A model generated the notes under the pieces. It saw only the letters and a list, made by a program, of their open reading frames with translations, did not search any database and was not told where the DNA came from. Positions 15,688 to 18,890 of a stretch of DNA of 18,890 nt are shown in pieces (within the stretch, counting starts at the first letter, position 1; each line of letters opens with the position of its first letter). Source of the DNA: Clostridia bacterium (GTDB lineage Bacteria; Bacillota; Clostridia; Christensenellales; CAG-917); the NCBI GenBank assembly GCA_017500745.1, contig JAFVYE010000003.1, positions 1 through 18,890 of the forward strand. The letters are read 5' to 3'. The translations under genes were made by a program, and so were the position numbers.

Positions 15688-15734
15688 GGGCAAACGGGGA
15701 GTTTTGTAAAAACTCTCCCGTTGCCCCGCTTTTT
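15688..15734. other. long hairpin between divergent promoters
   Basis: GGGCAAACGGGGAGTTTT pairs with AAAACTCTCCCGTTGCCC around GTA, with two single-base bulges, about 17 pairs. On the plus strand a CTTTTT follows two bases later, so it could act as a rightward terminator, but no rightward gene precedes it. It lies 17 bases upstream of the ABC promoter and 73 bases before the MATE -35. Confidence 0.6.
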
Positions 15735-15806
15735 ACACATCGTCCTGCGCAACCAGCAATCTAACCGCTCTAAAATCTCCAAAACAAAAAATTGCTTGGC
15801 GACTGC

Positions 15807-15835
15807 TTGACTACAAAGTCAATTAGTGATATAAC
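15807..15835 (+). promoter_or_regulatory. promoter of the MATE gene with overlapping palindrome
   Basis: TTGACT and TATAAC are 17 bases apart. A perfect palindrome TTGACT-ACAA-AGTCAA (15807-15822) covers the -35 and part of the spacer, and a third half-site TTTGAC lies at 15838-15843, at the expected transcription start. This layout is typical of repressor control, as often seen for efflux genes. The regulator is not in the window. Confidence 0.7.
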
Positions 15836-15902
15836 ACTTTGACGGAAGGAAAAAACAACTTTTTCTATAATTTTTGATTTTTTTTACACGCGGATATAGA
15901 TT

Positions 15903-17381
15903 ATGTCAAAGGAACTCAAATCTAAAAAACTTGGCAATATGCCCATTGGCAAACTCATTCTTTCAATGAGTGGTCCTGCCATACTTTCAATGCTTGTCCA
16001 AGCCCTTTACAACATTGTGGACAGCATTTTTATTGGGATGTATGACCCCATCAACGGTGTCACTGCTCTCTCATACGCAATGCCCATGCAACTGCTTGTC
16101 AATGCCTTTGGCATTGGTCTTGCAGTAGGCACAGGATCTATGATATCCCGCTTGCTTGGCGAAGGCAAAAACGAGGACGCAAGCATGACTGCCCAAACAG
16201 GCATATTCCTTGCCCTTGTTGCAAGCGCCGTCTTTGCAGTTTGTGGCTATTTTATCTCTCGTGCATTTATTGGTCTTTACGCCAAAAACGACCCTGTCGT
16301 ATATGAAATGGCATCCAACTACTTGACAATCTGCACCTGTTGCTCCTTTGGTATGATGCTTGAAATCATGCTCAACCGCATCATTCAATCCATGGGCAAT
16401 ATGATCATCCCCATGATCACACAAATCGTTGGCGCAGTGGTCAACATCATCCTTGACCCCATCCTCATCAGCGTGGCAGGTCTTGGTGCAGTTGGTGCTG
16501 CTGTTGCAACAATCATTGGTCAAATTGTGGCAATGTGCGTGCCCATCTCACTTATCCTAAAGGATAAGAACAAGTTTGACATTGACATTTTCTTCACAAA
16601 GAGCTTCCGTTTGAAAAAGAAAATTGTCGGCGGAATCCTGCAAGTTGGATTGCCCACCATTGTCATGAACTCCATCGGTTCAATTATGTACACCGTGGCC
16701 AATTTCATCCTTGGCGGATTTACAACACCCGTCCTCGTCAACGGCGAAACAAAGCAATTCCAAGTGGGTGTCTGGGCCTTTGGCATCTATTTCAAGCTTC
16801 AATCCTTTGCCTTTATGCCCTGCTTTGGCCTCAACCAAGGTTGCATCCCCATCATGGGCTACAACTACGGTGCAAACCTGAAAAAACGATTCAACAAGAC
16901 CTATCGCACCGCAATTTTCTTGGCCCTTGGCTATATGGTGTTTGCAACCATCATATTCCACGCCATGCCCGAGATTTTGCTCAAGATGTTCTCTGTGCCC
17001 AATGACCAAGTTGTCATCTCCGAGGGAGCAAAAGCCCTGCGCCTCTGTGCCGTGTGCTTCATCCCTGCCGCAGTCAGCGTCATCACCATTGCAATGTTCA
17101 ACGCTGTTGGTCACGGCATCAAGGCAATGGCAATGTCAATCCTCCGTCAAATCGGCATCCTCCTCCCCATAGGATTTGCCCTGTCAAAATACACCTCAAT
17201 GGGCCTTGCTGGTTTTTGGGTGGCATTTCCCATTGCAGAAACCGTTGCCCTTGCAATCTTCTTCCCCATTGGCCTTGCAACCATAAAGAAGATCTTTGCC
17301 AAAAAAGACCTTGAAAACCCCGTTGCGCAGCTTGACGGAGAACTTCCCACCCCCGCCCTTGAAAGCGAAGAAGTTGCATAA
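15903..17381 (+). CDS. MATE family efflux transporter
   Basis: A 492-residue multidrug and toxic compound extrusion protein with about 12 membrane segments in two related halves, expected to export cationic or other small molecules against Na+ or H+. The N-terminal signature region reads GNMPIGKLILSMSGPAILSMLVQALYN in two overlapping pieces, followed by VDSIFIG and a conserved MISRLLGEGK loop. The second half begins near residue 240 (KKIVGGILQVGLPT) and has QSFAFMPCFGLNQGCIPIMGYNYGA split over its loop, typical of the clostridial branch. The start at 15903 has only a weak GGAT ten bases upstream, unlike the strong AGGAG of its neighbours, so translation may be modest. It is the only rightward gene here and stands alone between its promoter and a terminator. 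Confidence 0.93.
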   Translation: MSKELKSKKLGNMPIGKLILSMSGPAILSMLVQALYNIVDSIFIGMYDPINGVTALSYAMPMQLLVNAFGIGLAVGTGSMISRLLGEGKNEDASMTAQTGIFLALVASAVFAVCGYFISRAFIGLYAKNDPVVYEMASNYLTICTCCSFGMMLEIMLNRIIQSMGNMIIPMITQIVGAVVNIILDPILISVAGLGAVGAAVATIIGQIVAMCVPISLILKDKNKFDIDIFFTKSFRLKKKIVGGILQVGLPTIVMNSIGSIMYTVANFILGGFTTPVLVNGETKQFQVGVWAFGIYFKLQSFAFMPCFGLNQGCIPIMGYNYGANLKKRFNKTYRTAIFLALGYMVFATIIFHAMPEILLKMFSVPNDQVVISEGAKALRLCAVCFIPAAVSVITIAMFNAVGHGIKAMAMSILRQIGILLPIGFALSKYTSMGLAGFWVAFPIAETVALAIFFPIGLATIKKIFAKKDLENPVAQLDGELPTPALESEEVA

Positions 17382-17395
17382 TGTTTTTATAAAAT

Positions 17396-17427
17396 AAAAA
17401 AGGCACTCGTTTGAGTGCCTTTTTTTT
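17396..17427. terminator. bidirectional terminator between MATE and gpmI
   Basis: AGGCACTC (17401-17408) pairs with GAGTGCCT (17413-17420) around GTTT, flanked by A5 on one side and T7 on the other. It serves both convergent genes. Confidence 0.93.
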
Positions 17428-17438
17428 GTTTTGTTTGT

Positions 17439-18890
17439 CTATTTAATGATTGCTTTGTCCCAGTTTTCATTGGGTTCAAGCCCCATGAGCTTTGCAACGG
17501 TGCTTGCCACGTTTGAAAGGCCAAATTCGCCTTCTGCAATTTCTGCCTCTGCTCCGTACACGATGAAAGGAACAGGGTTCAAACTGTGGGCTGTGCGCAC
17601 AGCAACTTTGCCCTTTTTGTTCTTTTCAAGCATTTCATCTGCATTGCCGTGGTCTGCTGTGATCACCAAGATTGAGTCGGTTTTGTCAATGACGGGGAGC
17701 AGTCTGCCAATTGCAAGGTCAACTGCCTCAACGCCAACGATTGTGGCCTCCAAACTGCCGGTGTGACCAACCATATCGCCGTTGGGATAGTTGCAACGGA
17801 TAAACTGGTACTTGCCACTTTCAATTGCATTGATGACTGCGTCTGTGACCTCTGCGGATTTCATCCAAGGGCGTTGGTCAAAGGACACTTTGTCACTTTC
17901 AATTTCTTCCCATGTTTCAAGGGTGTTTGAGAACTTTTCACTGCGGTTTCCGTTCCAGAAATAGGTCACGTGGCCGTACTTTTGAGTTTCACTCACTGCG
18001 TATGAGTTGATGCCGTGTCCAACCATAAACTCGGAGAGTGTGTGTTTGATTTTGGGGGGCTCAACGAGGAAACGCTTGGGCAATGCCAAGTCGCCGTCGT
18101 ATTGGAGCATGCCTGCGTACAAAACCTTGGGCATATTGCCACGGTCAAAGCCGTCAAACTCTGCGTTGTCAAATGCCATTGACAGTTCAATTGCTCTGTC
18201 TCCACGGAAGTTGAACAAAATTACGCTGTCGCCGTCACTCATTGCTCCAACGGGTGCTCCGTTGTCTACGACAACGAATGCGGGCAAGTCTTGGTCTATG
18301 ATGCCTGCATTTTCCTTGCGGAAAGTTTCAATGGCTTCGGTTGCAGAGCCAAATCCTCTGCCCTCTCCGTAAACGTGAGTATAGAAGCCCTTTTTGACCA
18401 TATCCCAGTTGGCAAAATATCTGTCCATTGTGATGGTCATTCTTCCGCCACCTGATGCAATTTTGCTGTCAAAGGTGCTGTCGTTGAGGTCTGCCATTGC
18501 CCTTTCCAACATATCAACGTAAGTGAGTGCGCTTGTTGCAGGCACGTCACGTCCGTCAAGGAGAACGTGGACCCTCACTCTCTTTACGCCGTCTGCCTTT
18601 GCGCCCTTGATGAGTGCAATGAGGTGACCAATGTTGCTGTGGACGTTGCCGTCTGAAAGCAATCCAATAAAGTGCATGGTGCTTGCATTTGCAACACAGC
18701 TCTCTTTGAGGGTTGTCCAAGCAGATGACTTGAAGATTTCGCCACTTTCAATGGCTTCTTCAACAAGCTTTGCCCCTTGTGAATAGACTTGACCACAGCC
18801 AAGTGCGTTGTGGCCAACTTCGCTATTGCCCATATCTTCATCGCTGGGGAGGCCAACTGCTGTGCCGTGTGCCTTAATGTAGGTGTGAGG
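17439..18890 (-). CDS. gpmI: 2,3-bisphosphoglycerate-independent phosphoglycerate mutase, 5' end beyond window
   Basis: The 483 codons present run to the right edge; the frame is open through 18890, so the N terminus with the first metal-binding Asp is outside. The enzyme interconverts 3- and 2-phosphoglycerate in glycolysis using two Mn ions. Visible active-site elements are the phosphoserine loop MGNSEVGH, DGNVHS, the substrate arginines in FRGDR, GDMVGHTG, TADHGNAD and TAHSLNPVPF. The sequence is closer in pattern to the longer plant and trypanosomatid form than to the E. coli or Bacillus form: AHGTAVGLPSDEDMGNSEVG, NALGCGQVYSQGAKLV, MDRYFANWDMVKKG and GHVTYFWNGNRS. An internal ATG at 18833 falls inside the catalytic serine loop and is not a start. 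The stop is TAG, 11 bases past the terminator. Confidence 0.93.
   Translation of the reverse strand, partial: PHTYIKAHGTAVGLPSDEDMGNSEVGHNALGCGQVYSQGAKLVEEAIESGEIFKSSAWTTLKESCVANASTMHFIGLLSDGNVHSNIGHLIALIKGAKADGVKRVRVHVLLDGRDVPATSALTYVDMLERAMADLNDSTFDSKIASGGGRMTITMDRYFANWDMVKKGFYTHVYGEGRGFGSATEAIETFRKENAGIIDQDLPAFVVVDNGAPVGAMSDGDSVILFNFRGDRAIELSMAFDNAEFDGFDRGNMPKVLYAGMLQYDGDLALPKRFLVEPPKIKHTLSEFMVGHGINSYAVSETQKYGHVTYFWNGNRSEKFSNTLETWEEIESDKVSFDQRPWMKSAEVTDAVINAIESGKYQFIRCNYPNGDMVGHTGSLEATIVGVEAVDLAIGRLLPVIDKTDSILVITADHGNADEMLEKNKKGKVAVRTAHSLNPVPFIVYGAEAEIAEGEFGLSNVASTVAKLMGLEPNENWDKAIIK

Noticed and set aside
15839..15871. Second MATE promoter (TTGACG ... TATAAT)
   Set aside because: The spacer is 21 bases, too long for normal sigma-A use; the 15807-15835 promoter with 17 bases is better.

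Overview
The window looks like a chromosomal segment of a low-to-moderate GC member of the Bacillota, probably an uncultured Clostridia-like lineage. The evidence is AGGAG-type ribosome binding sites, textbook TTGACA-17 bp promoters, U-tailed terminators, a tRNA gene that encodes its own CCA, a polA-coaE pair, a TGS-domain nucleoside kinase and Big_2 surface proteins. No phage, transposase, CRISPR or integrase gene is visible. The genus cannot be named from this sequence alone.

Left edge (1-650): the start of a leftward lipoprotein gene of DUF4097-like type runs off the window. Its promoter is preceded by three 20-bp tandem repeats. Two leftward terminators follow, then tRNA-Leu(CAG) with a clear promoter. 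This part is more AT-rich than the rest.

Housekeeping block (712-7301), all on the minus strand: a TGS/P-loop nucleoside (uridine-like) kinase with its own promoter, then, read in transcription order, a patatin-like lipase, DNA polymerase I, dephospho-CoA kinase and a short-chain dehydrogenase. Lipase-polA and polA-coaE are separated by one base and overlapping, respectively.

Surface/export block (7361-15671), also minus: one strong promoter drives an ABC ATPase, a 12-segment ABC-2 type permease and two large tandem paralogues. Each paralogue has an N-terminal membrane anchor, two Big_2 Ig-like domains, a beta-helix-like region and a shared, unrecognised C-terminal module. Gaps are 4, 31 and 25 bases, so the four genes are probably one transcript. 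This is the part most likely to be an undescribed system: a dedicated ABC transporter with paired giant surface proteins. The upstream paralogue carries a one-base frameshift between its membrane anchor and its outside domains.

Right edge (15672-18890): a 350-base divergent intergenic region holds a long hairpin and a palindrome over the promoter of a rightward MATE efflux gene. A bidirectional terminator separates MATE from a convergent, 5'-truncated phosphoglycerate mutase (gpmI) whose sequence recalls the plant/protist type.

All identifications are from motif reading; no database search was run.
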